DNA of 64,000 bases from Chamaea fasciata (Eukaryota > Chordata > Aves > Passeriformes > Sylviidae): contig JARCOQ010000069.1 of assembly GCA_029207755.1 (NCBI GenBank), positions 490,146 through 554,145 on the forward strand. Reading direction: 5' to 3'. The notes under the pieces are model-generated. The model was given only the letters and a program-made list of their open reading frames with translations, had not been told where the DNA came from and searched no databases. Within the stretch, counting starts at the first letter, position 1, and every line of letters begins with the position of its first letter. The position numbers and the translations under genes were made by a program. Of the stretch, positions 35,474-48,006 are shown in pieces.

Positions 35474-37254
35474 TTGTCACAGTGGGCAAAGCCTTTCAAT
35501 AATCTTAATGCATCTTGGAGGGGCAAGAACCTCTCATCTTTATTGCATAAGGGAGGGAATATAGTTATCAAAGATGAGGAAAAGGCTGAGGTCCCTAGCA
35601 TCTTCTTTGCTTCAGTTTTCAACAAAAAGACGGGTTGTCCTCAAGGCAACTGGCCTCCTGAACTCGTAGATGGGGAGCAGGGAACAGAACAGCCTCTCCT
35701 GTTATCCAGGAGAAAGTAGTTAGTGACCATGTGAGCCACTTAGATGCTGACAAGTCGATGAGACCAGACAGGATTCATCCTAGGGTGGTGCAGGAGATGG
35801 CAGAAGACCTCACCAAGACGCTTTCCATCATTTACCATCAGTCCTGGGTAACAAGACGACTGGGCTGGCCAACGTGATGCTCATCCATAAGAAGGGCCAT
35901 AAGGAGCACATGGGAAACTACAGGCCTGTCAGCCTGACCTTGGTACTCAGTAAGGTTAAACAAGAGATCATCTTAAGTGCGATAACGCAGCACCTACAGG
36001 ACAGCTGAGGGATCAGACCCAGCCAGCAGGGATTTAGGAGGGGCAGGTTGTGCTTTAACCAACCTGATCTCCCTTTGTTACCAGCTGACCCGCCAGGTGG
36101 ATGACGGGAAGGCTGTGGATGTTGTATACCTGGCCTTCAGCAAAGCCTCTTACCCCATCTCCCGTAGCGCACTCCTGGAAAAGCTGGTAGCCCACAGCTT
36201 GGGCAGGAGCCGTGTTCAGAACTGGCTGGATGGCCAGGCCCAGAGACTGGAGGTCAATGGTCCTGCATCCAGATGGGGGCTAGTCACTTAGTGCAGCCCC
36301 CCAGGGGTCTGTGTTGGGACCAGTCTTGTTTAAATATCTTCACTGATGATCCGGACAAGGGGATCACCTTGCAGATGACACCAAGCTGGGAGCAAGCACT
36401 GCTCTGTTAGAGGGTAGGAGGACTCTGCAGAGGGACCTGGACAGGCTGGATAGGTGTGCTGAATCCAACAATGGGAGGTTTCACAAGTCCAAGTGCCAGG
36501 TCGTGCCTTTGAATCACAGCAAGCCCCTGCAGCACCACAAGCTGGGGTTGGTGTGGCTGGACAGTGCCCAGGCAGAAAAGGGACCTGGGGGTACTGGAGA
36601 CAGCAGCTGAACGTGAGCCAGCAGTGCGCTCTGGTGGCCAAGAAGGCCAATGGCATCCTGGCCTGGATCAGGAATGGTGTGGCCAGCGGGAGCGGGGAGG
36701 TCATTCTTCCCCCGTAGTCAGCACTGGTGAGGCCGCACCTTGAGTGCTGCGTCCAGTTCTGGGCTCCTCAGTTTAAGAAGGACGTTGAGATGCTCAAATG
36801 GGTCCAGAGGAGGGCAACAAGGATAGTGAATGGTCTGGGGACACATGTCTTATGCAGAGCAGCTGAGGGAGCTGGGGTTGCTTAGCTTGGAGAAGAGAAG
36901 GCTCAGGGGTGAGCGTACCAACCTCTATAAGTCCCCGAAAGGAGGGTATAGCCCAGTGGGGGTCAGTCTCTTCTCCCAGGCAAGCAGCAAGAGAAGCCGA
37001 CAAAGTCTTAAGCTGTACCACAGGAAGTTGGGACTGGACATTGAGAAGAAGATTCTTCACAGAAAGGGTGATTTTGGGCATTGGAATAGGCTTCCCAGGG
37101 AGGCGGTGGAGTCACCTGGAGGTGTTTAAGCAAAGATAGCACATGGCTTTTAGTGCTGTGGTCTGGTTGACAAGGTGGTGTTGAGTCATAGGTTTGACTC
37201 AATGGTCTCAGATGGTTTTTTTTCCAACCTAGTCGATTCTGTGGTTCTGTGATT
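35474..37254 (+). mobile_element. Decayed CR1 LINE (unit 4)
   Basis: Same truncated copy with the unit-2 type block near 36838. Confidence 0.88.
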
Positions 37255-37504
37255 GGTGTTTAAGGCAATTCTGCTCTTTAAGTGTCTTGTAATATCTTAT
37301 GCAGCTCTGGTCATCAAGGGTGCATAGGTTCTTAGAGCCCCTAAGAGTCATCAGCGGGGAGCAAAGCCACGCATCTACTCTTCCCTAGAGATCACCTGCA
37401 GAGGTGATGCTTGACCAGCATACCCAGCTGACGTGCGCCAGTGCCTGCTAAGGCCATATTAAATTTTTGCCCACAGCGTTCACTTTGGAAGAGAACCTCC
37501 CCCT

Positions 37505-37511
37505 TATAAAA
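37505..37511 (+). promoter_or_regulatory. TATA box before unit 5 RING gene
   Basis: Same motif, 476 bp before the ATG at 37981. Confidence 0.3.
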
Positions 37512-37980
37512 ACTGCATTCAATGAATAACATTTTCTGATTCAAGAGTGAACTTAAAAAAGACAGAAAGAAAGGAAAAATCCAGCCTCCAGAGATTTAAT
37601 TAAAAATTCAGGACCTCCAAATTGTTGAACCACTTAATCCCAACACCTGTTTTTCACAGACAGGAGTCTCAACCCTACACGATTTCAGCTGCCCGAGACC
37701 ATCTTTCCACGCTCTCAGGAAAGTCACAGCCTGTCAAGCATGCCTGTAAGACCTTGAAGGCTGAGTCTCCCCAGGGTGGTAGTGAGAAGGTCATTAGGGC
37801 TTGAGGAGTCAGGAGGATATCCTTGTCCAGGGGCTTGGGCATTTTTTCATCTGCTCCTTGGGACAGGAAGAGACCAAGGTTTCTCCATTTTGTTGCAGTG
37901 TGTGAGATTCTTTGGTAGTGCCAGTGATGGGGAGCAGCTTCTCAGGACTCCCTGAATTGCCACGGAGAACAGACAGAGCC

Positions 37981-38550
37981 ATGGGGACAGAGTGCAGCTG
38001 CCCCATTTGTCATGATGAGCAAGAGGGTGTTGCTTATGCCATACCCTGTGGCCATGAGTTCTGCATGGGCTGCATGCTGCGTTGGGCAGAGAAGAAAGCA
38101 GAGTGCCCACTCTGCAGAAGATTGATAGAGTCTGCCAGGTTTTCTCTGCGGGAACAAAAATACCTCGAGTGTGTCATCACACCCCAGGGAGAATCACCAG
38201 AGACCAAGAGAGAGGCAGAAAGATCTCTTGGCCTCCTGGATGGAAACAGCTGCCAGCGCCCAGGAGCGGTTCCTGTGCAAGGGACACCTTCCCCAGCTGA
38301 GCAGGGGCCTGCAGGGGCAGAGGCTGTGGGTAGCCTGCTGCCAAGGTCTGGGCAAAAAGAAGAGCATGTTCTTGACCCTATGCTGCCCTGGCTGCGCCAG
38401 AGGCTGGAGGCAATCTATGGGTCCCAGCGGTGGCTGGCAGTGAGAGCAGAGAACAGCATCTTGTATGCCCTGCGCCTCTGCGGTCCAGATGGGGAGGTCA
38501 TGGTGCAGGTGCTGCAGCCTCTCCTGGAGGAATATACAGAACCCTATTGA
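37981..38550 (+). CDS. RING-finger protein, TOPORS-like, frame-restored form (unit 5)
   Basis: The 189-residue form, with a protein sequence that looks the same as the unit 4 copy. RING complete, no internal stop. Confidence 0.78.
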   Translation: MGTECSCPICHDEQEGVAYAIPCGHEFCMGCMLRWAEKKAECPLCRRLIESARFSLREQKYLECVITPQGESPETKREAERSLGLLDGNSCQRPGAVPVQGTPSPAEQGPAGAEAVGSLLPRSGQKEEHVLDPMLPWLRQRLEAIYGSQRWLAVRAENSILYALRLCGPDGEVMVQVLQPLLEEYTEPY

Positions 38551-40462
38551 AATGCTTTAGGAACAACTATGAAGCAATAACATAGAGCTGAGTTTGAGAC
38601 AGGAAAGTGTACCAAGAAAATCTGGAAAGTTGGGGAGTTTTTGTGCATTTGACCGTTTGTTGCATATGCATACTTCTGTTCTGTCAGTAGTAGAGGTTGT
38701 AAAATTGTTTTTCTGTTAGGGAGTCTCCACCCCTATTCATAAGTTGTACTGGAGTCATCTCCTCCTTCCATGAGAAATGCATCAATACAATTCTCCTGTT
38801 TTTTGAATGTCTTGGGAATTGATGAAGACTGAAATGGCTAAGACCCGGTGCAAGGTAGACAGCCTTGGCTGGCAAGGCTCATGCTGGACATGGGCTTAAG
38901 GCAGGGTGAGGGTCAAGAAAAGGATGAGGTGTCAGTGCAAGACAAAGAGCAGAAACCCCAGTGTTAGGAGGGCTATGAGAAAGCCTCCAAGGGAAGGTGA
39001 GGACTGCCACTCCAGCATGAGAGGCAGAAAACCTTGGGTGTCGCTCGTGTGAGCATGCCTAGCTATTCTGGCTAGTTAAGCTTAGCCATAGGTGCAGGAC
39101 AAAAACTTGAACTGTTCCAACTAACCCAGGTAATGCAGGACTATGGAATTCTTTGTATAACTAAGCAGTACTTAGGAAACGAGACTAGCAGCTGTAGGCC
39201 ACCAAGTGTTAGGGACTGTACAAAATGCCGACTAATAGGCTGAAGTGTGGTAAGCAAATGTTTCCTTGGATGCCTTAAGAATTGACTTAATGAGCCAGCC
39301 TTCGCAATACTAGAGAGATGATGACTACAGAATTTAAAGATCCAATGGGACTTGTGAAAAAGGATGCATCTTCGGGGCAAGGTTGATTTGGGAGTGAAGG
39401 GCCATGCGACAAACCAAGCTCGGCCACTCCCAGAGGGATGTGGCTCCCGCGTTACCTTCAGTGTCTTTGATGCTGTTGGCACAATTGTCCAGCAGCATCC
39501 TTTCATTTGTGGTGCAGCTCCTCAGTTCAGAGGCTGTGCAAGGAGAGAGTAGCCACATAGGGCATGATCCTTCACTTGATACTGTCATTCATCTCCTCTT
39601 CAGCTCCAGGTCTCCAATTGCATTGCTAAAGCTCTGGGCTGGCAAGAGGAGAAGGCTGCTTCCATCAGCAGCTGCAGAAAGTGTTCCAGAGAGCAGAAGA
39701 CAGAGCCCGAGGGTATTGCCAGCATGGGTACTTCTCTCCCATCGCAGCCGGCAGCAGGGATTTACCTTGCCATTTCTTTGCACTCGGCATCTTCAGCCTC
39801 TTTCATACAGATCTCATCCAGCTCAGAGAACGAGTCATGAAGGATGTGTTGGTCATCCTACGTGGTCCTGAGGATGAGCTCTACCCACCTGGGATTAGAA
39901 GACAAAACTCCATCCTGTTACTGTGACTATCATGCTCACAGTCAAAGCGGGCATCAGGGGTGTACCAGGTCAGCCATAAACACTGGGCTAGGCCCTTACC
40001 CTTAGGTCTGTGCAGGCTTGCCCAGAGCCATGGAAGAGAAACACCTGTTTCACCTCTGCATAAGGATACACTGCTTTCTTCTCCCACACTTCCATTTTCA
40101 AAGGCAGGATCCCTCTAAGGAAGATGCATTTAGCTAAATTATGCGCTTAAATGGCCTGAAATTTAAAAAAAAAAAAAAGAAAAAAGAAAAAAAAAAAAAG
40201 TCACAAAAGGTCTGGAAAAAGGCGGTCTTGCTAAACAATGCCACTTTCTCTCAGAACGGCTAGCACAGCTAGCCTGAAGAAGATCTTATGCAGTGCCCAT
40301 ATAGCCCCAAGGAGATTAGTGAGTGATGTGGATTGCTACAGTAGTAGTCCTGCAATGTCACAAACTTTTTAAAAATCAGAATGTGTGTTGCTTTGAATTG
40401 TTGTTACTGCCAATTCTGTAGTTTTGGATGTCAAGCAAAATCTTGTATCATTAGCACAAGAG

Positions 40463-40635
40463 TGGCACATGTTTCCCAGAGAAGCTGTGGATGCCCCATT
40501 CCTTTTACCATTTGAGGCCAGCTTGGATGGGACTCTGAGCAACCTGGTGTAGTGGAAGGCCTCTGTGTGCATGGTTGGGGTTTGAAACTAGTCAGTCCTT
40601 AAGGTACCTTCCAATCCAGACCTTTCTGTGGTTTT
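40463..40635 (+). mobile_element. CR1 3'-end fragment (unit 5)
   Basis: Same fragment and endpoints. Confidence 0.75.
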
Positions 40636-40709
40636 AGGCCTCTAAATTGCCCTTCCCCCCTGCCTGCAGCGGCCAGCACCGTGTCTGGAACATGGAACCA
40701 GTCCCTCTG

Positions 40710-40717
40710 TGACATCA
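40710..40717 (+). promoter_or_regulatory. CRE-like octamer (unit 5)
   Basis: Unchanged copy of TGACATCA. Confidence 0.35.
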
Positions 40718-40830
40718 GGCCTAGGGCCGAGGGCACTGCGGCAAAGCAAATTCTGTTGGCATTACGTTGGCAGCTGCCCTGGAGGTGTCAAGCTCTCTCT
40801 CCTTGCAGCTGACTTGCAGCTGTGACGGCA

Positions 40831-43090
40831 ATGATTTTGTTGTGCATCCTCATCCTACTGGCTCTGTGCGGGCCTGCACATGGCGCCTGTGGGTAAGTAG
40901 CCTCAGGCTCTTTGGGGGCCCGGGCAAAGGCTTAGGGGCTTCCCTGTGGGTGCCCGCTTGCCACCTGTGGCCACAGCAGTTCCCAAAGTAGGTGGGAGTC
41001 TCCGTTTATCACCACTGGCCAGGCTGCTGGCACCAGTTGTCTAAGGGGCTAAAGCAGAAATGGGCAAACATGTGGACATCCCAGGCAGCTCCCTGCTGGC
41101 TTTGCAACCAGAGCCTTGTGAGGAGGGAAGCTGGCTGACCTTCAGCACAGCAGCAGGCCTTCTCATGGGACACTAACGACTTTCTGCTTCCAGACAGACT
41201 TGTGGGCTGCGGCCCATGGGTACTACCTTCAGCTCATCACGCGTTGTGGGTGGCACAGATGTCATGCCAGGGTCTGGGGCCTGGGCTGGGATCGCCAGTA
41301 TCCGCTGCGTCTGGAAACCACCGGTATCTGTGCATATCTGTGGAGGGACCCTCATCAGCGCAAAGTGGCTGCTCTCAGCTGCCCACTGCTTTGTCAACAT
41401 CACAAAGTAAGTCGGACCTGGGCACAGGGATATCCCCACACCACCAGTGCATGCTATTCCCATCCCATTTCCTTGCATGTGCCTAGTGCCAGGACATTGC
41501 AGGGCCCAGCTGAGAGACTGCTCAGGGAGACGACTGGGTTCATGCCACCGCTTCCTAGCAGCCTGCAGCTCAATATAGCTCAAGCCTACTTTCACTCTGT
41601 GGAGTGCTGTTTTCCTCTCTGCCTCAGGAAGCAGAAGGCAGGAAGGGCTAGGGTGTTACAGCACGTGATTCTACTCGCCCTCACCCCTCTCTCCATCTGC
41701 CTTCCAGTCCCATCAGCGAGTGGGCCATCGTTCTTGGGGCCACCTCGTTGGGCCAGTCGGGCCCTGGTGTGGAAGTGCGCCGGATTAAGCGGCTGATTAT
41801 TCATGAAAAATACATCCCTGACCTTGAGTATAACGACATCGCCTTGCTGGAACTGGATCGGCCAGTCCAGTGCAGCTCCACCATTCAGACCGCCTGCCTG
41901 CCTGGTCCTGCAGTGAAAGTGTCGGAGCTGAAAAACTGTTACGTTGCTGGCTGGGGTGACAGAATCGTGAAATGTGAGTGAGTTCCCATAAAGGATCTGG
42001 ACCCTGAGGGCAAGCTTGGCCCACCAGGGAGAGACGGCTGGGCCTTCCTGACAGCAGAGTTAGGCCGTGGGACATATGCCTCTGGCCTGGCCTGCTGCCC
42101 AATGCCACACAGCAGCGACACAGCACTCCCAACACCTCTCTAGAGGCCAGCAAGCCTCTAGGGAAAAACTTCAACACACGGGCAAAGAGCTGCTGGGAGC
42201 TCATTCCTTTCTCTGCTCACAGCTTCAGGTAGAGATATCCTGCAGCAGGCCAAGGTGCAAGTGGTCCCTAACCAGCTCTGCAACAGTAGTGAGTGGCTGC
42301 ATGGGTACATCTATGACTTCCACGTGTGTGCTGGCCAGGGCGGCGTTGGCACCTGCCAGGTAGGAGCATGCCGAGTCCCCCAGCCCCCAGCAGTGTAGGC
42401 AGCCTCATCCCAGCACCCAAGCACAGCCCAGCGCGTGCTTTCCCTGACCAGTTGCTCTCCCAGCCCCAGCTCTGCACTGCCGCTGAAGCTTCTGCCCCCT
42501 TTCCCATCCGTGGGTCCTTGCTCTGTGGGGTCCAGATGCTAACCCTGAAGCATCCAAGCACAGGGGAGACAGAGAGCCTCACCTGACAGGCCCCCAACCT
42601 GCTCCCAAGGGTGCTGAGGTTCTACAGGTTCCAGCACTTGAGCAGGGCCTTGCTCAGCCAGGAGTCCAGTTCTTCTGGCAGGGGCTGAAGAGAGTAAAGC
42701 AACCAACTCCGACTGCTGACAGGGGCACACAGAGGCACCTTAATCCTCTCTGCTCTGCTCCAGGGTGACAGCGGGGGGCCTCTTGTCTGCCAAGATAAGC
42801 ATGCCGGCTTCTTCTGGCAAATTGGTGTGACCAGCTGGGGAGTAGGCTGTGCTAGACCTAAACGGCCTGCAGTCTCCAGCTCCACTCAGTACTACTACGA
42901 CTGGATCCGGACTACAGTGGGAAGAAGGCCAGTACCAGGAATTACGCCAGCACCAGCCTACACCTCAACCCCCCTGCAGACACTACCTCCAAGACCAACT
43001 CAACCCTGTCCAGTTCCTCGGGCAAAGCTGCTCCAATTCTTTAATCTGCTGAAGGAGATCTTGCTGTACCTAAAGGGAAAAATTGTTTGA
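40831..43090 (+). CDS. ACR: Acrosin-like serine protease, 5 exons (unit 5)
   Basis: Exons 40831-40892, 41194-41406, 41708-41973, 42223-42359 and 42764-43090. Protein as unit 1. Intron 2 has GCTAGGGTG near 41648. The 3' flank has lost 26 bp between the stop codon and the ATTAAA signals. Confidence 0.88.
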
Positions 43091-43143
43091 ACGGCAAAAT
43101 GGACCAGCTGCAGTTCAGGCTATAGTAGACCACAACCCTTTGC

Positions 43144-43159
43144 ATTAAACGGAATTAAA
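43144..43159 (+). terminator. Paired ATTAAA signals, moved closer by deletion (unit 5)
   Basis: The 26-bp deletion ends three bases before the first hexamer. Both signals survive, now about 54 bp from the stop codon. Confidence 0.55.
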
Positions 43160-44397
43160 TTGGAAGCAAACTCAAAAGGAGATCTGTATTTTCTGCTCTG
43201 CGACAAATTTGCATCCAAATTCTCTAAAATCCCGCTGGCTTGATTTTGCCCAAGCAGTCCTGAACTCAGGGATCCCTTCATACTCATCTAGGAAGAATTT
43301 GGCTTCACACTCCCTTCCGTACAGATCAATGCCTTCCCCACAGCTATTGGTACGTCTGCAGCGGAAGAGTAGCATCTGGCACCTTAAGTTTGCAAAAACA
43401 AGTTCAAGAAACACAACACTAGGAAAACAAGAGAAAAGAAAAGAAGGGTGCAGATGTTGCCCTGTCATCAAAAACGTGAAGCCCTTCATTCTGCTCTGTG
43501 CTCTAAGGATGGTTTTTGTCCCCATCAGATGGCAACTGGGTTTTTTGGCCCATGTAGAAACCTAAGCAGTAAAGAGTTCATGCACTGCTGTGCCCTGAAC
43601 ACCAACAGCCATCAAGCAAACGAGTTATAAAAGCATGTGCCTGGAAAGGGGAGCTGTATTGAACGTAGGCCAGCCCCATTCTGGAGCTGAAGTTCCTGTT
43701 CCAGTCTGTAGTGACCACACAACATAAAGAACAGCTTAAGTGCAGGAGTGGGGTCAAGGAGCAAGCAAGACCAATAGATGGAGAATCAAGACCACAAAAA
43801 AAAAAGAAAACAAACCCAAAGCCCCCCAGCCCATTTCCAGAAAAGTCTAGAATACTAGGCTGCACATGCCAACTCATTTGTACAAAGAGTGAGGAACCTA
43901 ATCCCAGAATGGGGAAAACTTACCTAGAAAAATGTACCACCACAGAGGCCGGGTGGCATTCTCTCAGGACCCTGGACACCTGTTGGCTGGATCGGTGCTG
44001 GACCCAGGACTTTAATCTTCTTTCCTCTCCTACCCGATTCCTCTTTCCCTTCTTCTTCCCTCTTTTCTTTTAGTCTTCTGTCTTTTTATTAGAAGGTAGT
44101 GGCAAAACATATACCAATTGCCATGCTGAGTGTGTAGTTTGTTAATAAAAAGCGGTGAGGTTTTTTTGGACCCTTTTGCTTTTTGCCATTCTTTTCCATC
44201 CGTGAACATCGACGAACCTCTGTTGCTCCCTTCCACATAGGAGTGGCGTGTAAGACCAATGCACAAACACTCCAGGGAAGGGAAGAGCTGCATCTGCCTT
44301 CTCCAGTGCCAATCCCTGGGCCAAGGATCAATTGCACATCTCACCCCCTCACAGCAGCAGTCTGTTGTACCAGCACGTCTTTTATGATCCGATTATT

Positions 44398-44434
44398 GGC
44401 ACATGCCTCTACCTGAAGGTAAGAGGCATGTGCC
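44398..44434. repeat. Hairpin (unit 5)
   Basis: Identical stem, bulge and loop. Confidence 0.8.
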
Positions 44435-44930
44435 GAAGTCAATAGCATGGATATTCTTTAACAGTAAGCATGAGGTAGAGAGATAGAAATAGGAAAGAGA
44501 GGAGGGCCAGAGGGAGAGAAAGAGTGAGACAGTTGAAGTAGAAAGCTATCACCGCACTTGGATCCAGAAAGCATCCTCTTGCACCTTTTCTTCACCCTGG
44601 TCTTCTTGCTGGTGTGGTTCCCCCAGGCATTCAAACCTTTTTGCTATTTAGGCATTTTAGCCAACAAAGGAATCAATGCTCATTGGCTACAGTTACCCAC
44701 TCAGAGTTGCTTTTCAACAGAGTGGCTTTGTTGGCTTTGAGTGTGGGTTCTTTCTGTCCAGTATCAGTGCTCCTCCAGTATCCGTTTTCCTCCCGCTAGT
44801 CTGAGAGCGCATCCAATCCTACCTCACATTCCTCTCGGGTGGGTTAACTGACAGCCCAAGTTTCACAGAGGCATGTTCAGGGAGGGGGAGCTTCAGTTGC
44901 TGCCGATGAGCAGTTGCTTCTTTGGAGAGT

Positions 44931-46710
44931 TTGTCACAGTGGGCAAAGCCTTTCAATAATCTTAATGCATCTTGGAGGGGCAAGAACCTCTCATCTTTAT
45001 TGCATAAGGGAGGGAATATAGTTATCAAAGATGAGGAAAAGGCTGAGGTCCCTAGCATCTTCTTTGCTTCAGTTTTCAACAAAAAGACGGGTTGTCCTCA
45101 AGGCAACTGGCCTCCTGAACTCGTAGATGGGGAGCAGGGAACAGAACAGCCTCTCCTGTTATCCAGGAGAAAGTAGTTAGTGACCATGTGAGCCACTTAG
45201 ATGCTGACAAGTCGATGAGACCAGACAGGATTCATCCTAGGGTGGTGCAGGAGATGGCAGAAGACCTCACCAAGACGCTTTCCATCATTTACCATCAGTC
45301 CTGGGTAACAAGACGACTGGGCTGGCCAACGTGATGCTCATCCATAAGAAGGGCCATAAGGAGCACATGGGAAACTACAGGCCTGTCAGCCTGACCTTGG
45401 TACTCAGTAAGGTTAAACAAGAGATCATCTCAAGTGCGATAACGCAGCACCTACAGGACAGCTGAGGGATCAGACCCAGCCAGCAGGGATTTAGGAGGGG
45501 CAGGTTGTGCTTTAACCAACCTGATCTCCCTTTGTTACCAGCTGACCCGCCAGGTGGATGACGGGAAGGCTGTGGATGTTGTATACCTGGCCTTCAGCAA
45601 AGCCTCTTACCCCATCTCCCGTAGCGCACTCCTGGAAAAGCTGGTAGCCCACAGCTTGGGCAGGAGCCGTGTTCAGAACTGGCTGGATGGCCAGGCCCAG
45701 AGACTGGAGGTCAATGGTCCTGCATCCAGATGGGGGCTAGTCACTTAGTGCAGCCCCCCAGGGGTCTGTGTTGGGACCAGTCTTGTTTAAATATCTTCAC
45801 TGATGATCCGGACAAGGGGATCACCTTGCAGATGACACCAAGCTGGGAGCAAGCACTGCTCTGTTAGAGGGTAGGAGGACTCTGCAGAGGGACCTGGACA
45901 GGCTGGATAGGTGTGCTGAATCCAACAATGGGAGGTTTCACAAGTCCAAGTGCCAGGTCGTGCCTTTGAATCACAGCAAGCCCCTGCAGCACCACAAGCT
46001 GGGGTTGGTGTGGCTGGACAGTGCCCAGGCAGAAAAGGGACCTGGGGGTACTGGAGACAGCAGCTGAACGTGAGCCAGCAGTGCGCTCTGGTGGCCAAGA
46101 AGGCCAATGGCATCCTGGCCTGGATCAGGAATGGTGTGGCCAGCAGGAGCGGGGAGGTCATTCTTCCCCCGTAGTCAGCACTGGTGAGGCCACACCTTGA
46201 GTGCTGCATCCAGTTCTGGGCTCCTCAGTTTAGGAAGGACGTTGAGATGCTCAAATGGGTCCAGAGGAGGGCAACAAGGATAGTGAATGGTCTGGGACAC
46301 GTGTCTTATGAGGAGCAGCTGAGGGAGCTGGGGTTGCTTAGCTTGGAGAAGAGAAGGCTCAGGGGTGAGCGTACCAACCTCTATAAGTCCCCGAAAGGAG
46401 GGTATAGCCCAGTGGGGGTCAGTCTCTTCTCCCAGGCAAGCAGCAAGAGAAGCCGACAAAGTCTTAAGCTGTACCACAGGAAGTTGGGACTGGACATTGA
46501 GAAGAAGATTCTTCACAGAAAGGATGATTTTGGGCATTGGAATAGGCTTCCCAGGGAGGCGGTGGAGTCACCTGGAGGTGTTTAAGCAAAGATAGCACAT
46601 GGCTTTTAGTGCTGTGGTCTGGTTGACAAGGTGGTGTTGAGTCATAGGTTTGACTCAATGGTCTCAGATGGTTTTTTTTCCAACCTAGTCGATTCTGTGG
46701 TTCTGTGATT
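44931..46710 (+). mobile_element. Decayed CR1 LINE (unit 5)
   Basis: Same truncated copy; unit-1 type block near 46295. One private change (CATCTCAAG for CATCTTAAG near 45430). Confidence 0.88.
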
Positions 46711-46960
46711 GGTGTTTAAGGCAATTCTGCTCTTTAAGTGTCTTGCAATATCTTATGCAGCTCTGGTCATCAAGGGTGCATAGGTTCTTAGAGCCCCTAA
46801 GAGTCATCAGCGGGGAGCAAAGCCACGCATCTACTCTTCCCTAGAGATCACCTGCAGAGGTGATGCTTGACCAGCATACCCAGCTGACGTGCGCCAGTGC
46901 CTGCTAAGGCCATATTAAATTTTTGCCCACAGCGTTCACTTTGGAAGAGAACCTCCCCCT

Positions 46961-46967
46961 TATAAAA
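46961..46967 (+). promoter_or_regulatory. TATA box before unit 6 RING gene
   Basis: Same motif, 476 bp before the ATG at 47437. Confidence 0.3.
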
Positions 46968-47436
46968 ACTGCATTCAATGAATAACATTTTCTGATTCAA
47001 GAGTGAACTTAAAAAAGACAGAAAGAAAGGAAAAATCCAGCCTCCAGAGATTTAATTAAAAATTCAGGACCTCCAAATTGTTGAACCACTTAATCCCAAC
47101 ACCTGTTTTTCACAGACAGGAGTCTCAACCCTACACGATTTCAGCTGCCCGAGACCATCTTTCCACGCTCTCAGGAAAGTCACAGCCTGTCAAGCATGCC
47201 TGTAAGACCTTGAAGGCTGAGTCTCCCCAGGGTGGTAGTGAGAAGGTCATTAGGGCTTGAGGAGTCAGGAGGATATCCTTGTCCAGGGGCTTGGGCATTT
47301 TTTCATCTGCTCCTTGGGACAGGAAGAGACCAAGGTTTCTCCATTTTGTTGCAGTGTGTGAGATTCTTTGGTAGTGCCAGTGATGGGGAGCAGCTTCTCA
47401 GGACTCCCTGAATTGCCACGGAGAACAGACAGAGCC

Positions 47437-48006
47437 ATGGGGACAGAGTGCAGCTGCCCCATTTGTCATGATGAGCAAGAGGGTGTTGCTTATGCCATAC
47501 CCTGTGGCCATGAGTTCTGCATGGGCTGCATGCTGCGTTGGGCAGAGAAGAAAGCAGAGTGCCCACTCTGCAGAAGATTGATAGAGTCTGCCAGGTTTTC
47601 TCTGCGGGAACAAAAATACCTCGAGTGTGTCATCACACCCCAGGGAGAATCACCAGAGACCAAGAGAGAGGCAGAAAGATCTCTTGGCCTCCTGGATGGA
47701 AACAGCTGCCAGCGCCCAGGAGCGGTTCCTGTGCAAGGGACACCTTCCCCAGCTGAGCAGGGGCCTGCAGGGGCAGAGGCTGTGGGTAGCCTGCTGCCAA
47801 GGTCTGGGCAAAAAGAAGAGCATGTTCTTGACCCTATGCTGCCCTGGCTGTGCCAGAGGCTGGAGGCAATCTATGGGTCCCAGCGGTGGCTGGCAGTGAG
47901 AGCAGAGAACAGCATCTTGTATGCCCTGCGCCTCTGCGGTCCAGATGGGGAGGTCATGGTGCAGGTGCTGCAGCCTCTCCTGGAGGAATATACAGAACCC
48001 TATTGA
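47437..48006 (+). CDS. RING-finger protein, TOPORS-like, Arg-to-Cys variant (unit 6)
   Basis: The 189-residue form with PWLCQRLEA in place of PWLRQRLEA, from one C-to-T change at a CpG, shared only with unit 7. The RING is unchanged, so the change adds an unpaired cysteine to the C-terminal domain. Confidence 0.78.
   Translation: MGTECSCPICHDEQEGVAYAIPCGHEFCMGCMLRWAEKKAECPLCRRLIESARFSLREQKYLECVITPQGESPETKREAERSLGLLDGNSCQRPGAVPVQGTPSPAEQGPAGAEAVGSLLPRSGQKEEHVLDPMLPWLCQRLEAIYGSQRWLAVRAENSILYALRLCGPDGEVMVQVLQPLLEEYTEPY

Larger units (their letters stand above)
28464..37947 (+). repeat. Tandem unit 4 (9484 bp)
   Basis: Same order. It lacks the 11-bp RING segment and shares the variant CR1 block (around 36838-36860) with unit 2. 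It is the last unit with the full 26-bp segment before the acrosin-like polyadenylation signals. Confidence 0.97.
37948..47403 (+). repeat. Tandem unit 5 (9456 bp)
   Basis: First of three units with the 26-bp deletion after the acrosin-like stop codon (junction about 43141). With unit 6 it shares a G-to-A change in acrosin intron 2 (GCTAGGGTG, near 41648). Confidence 0.97.
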
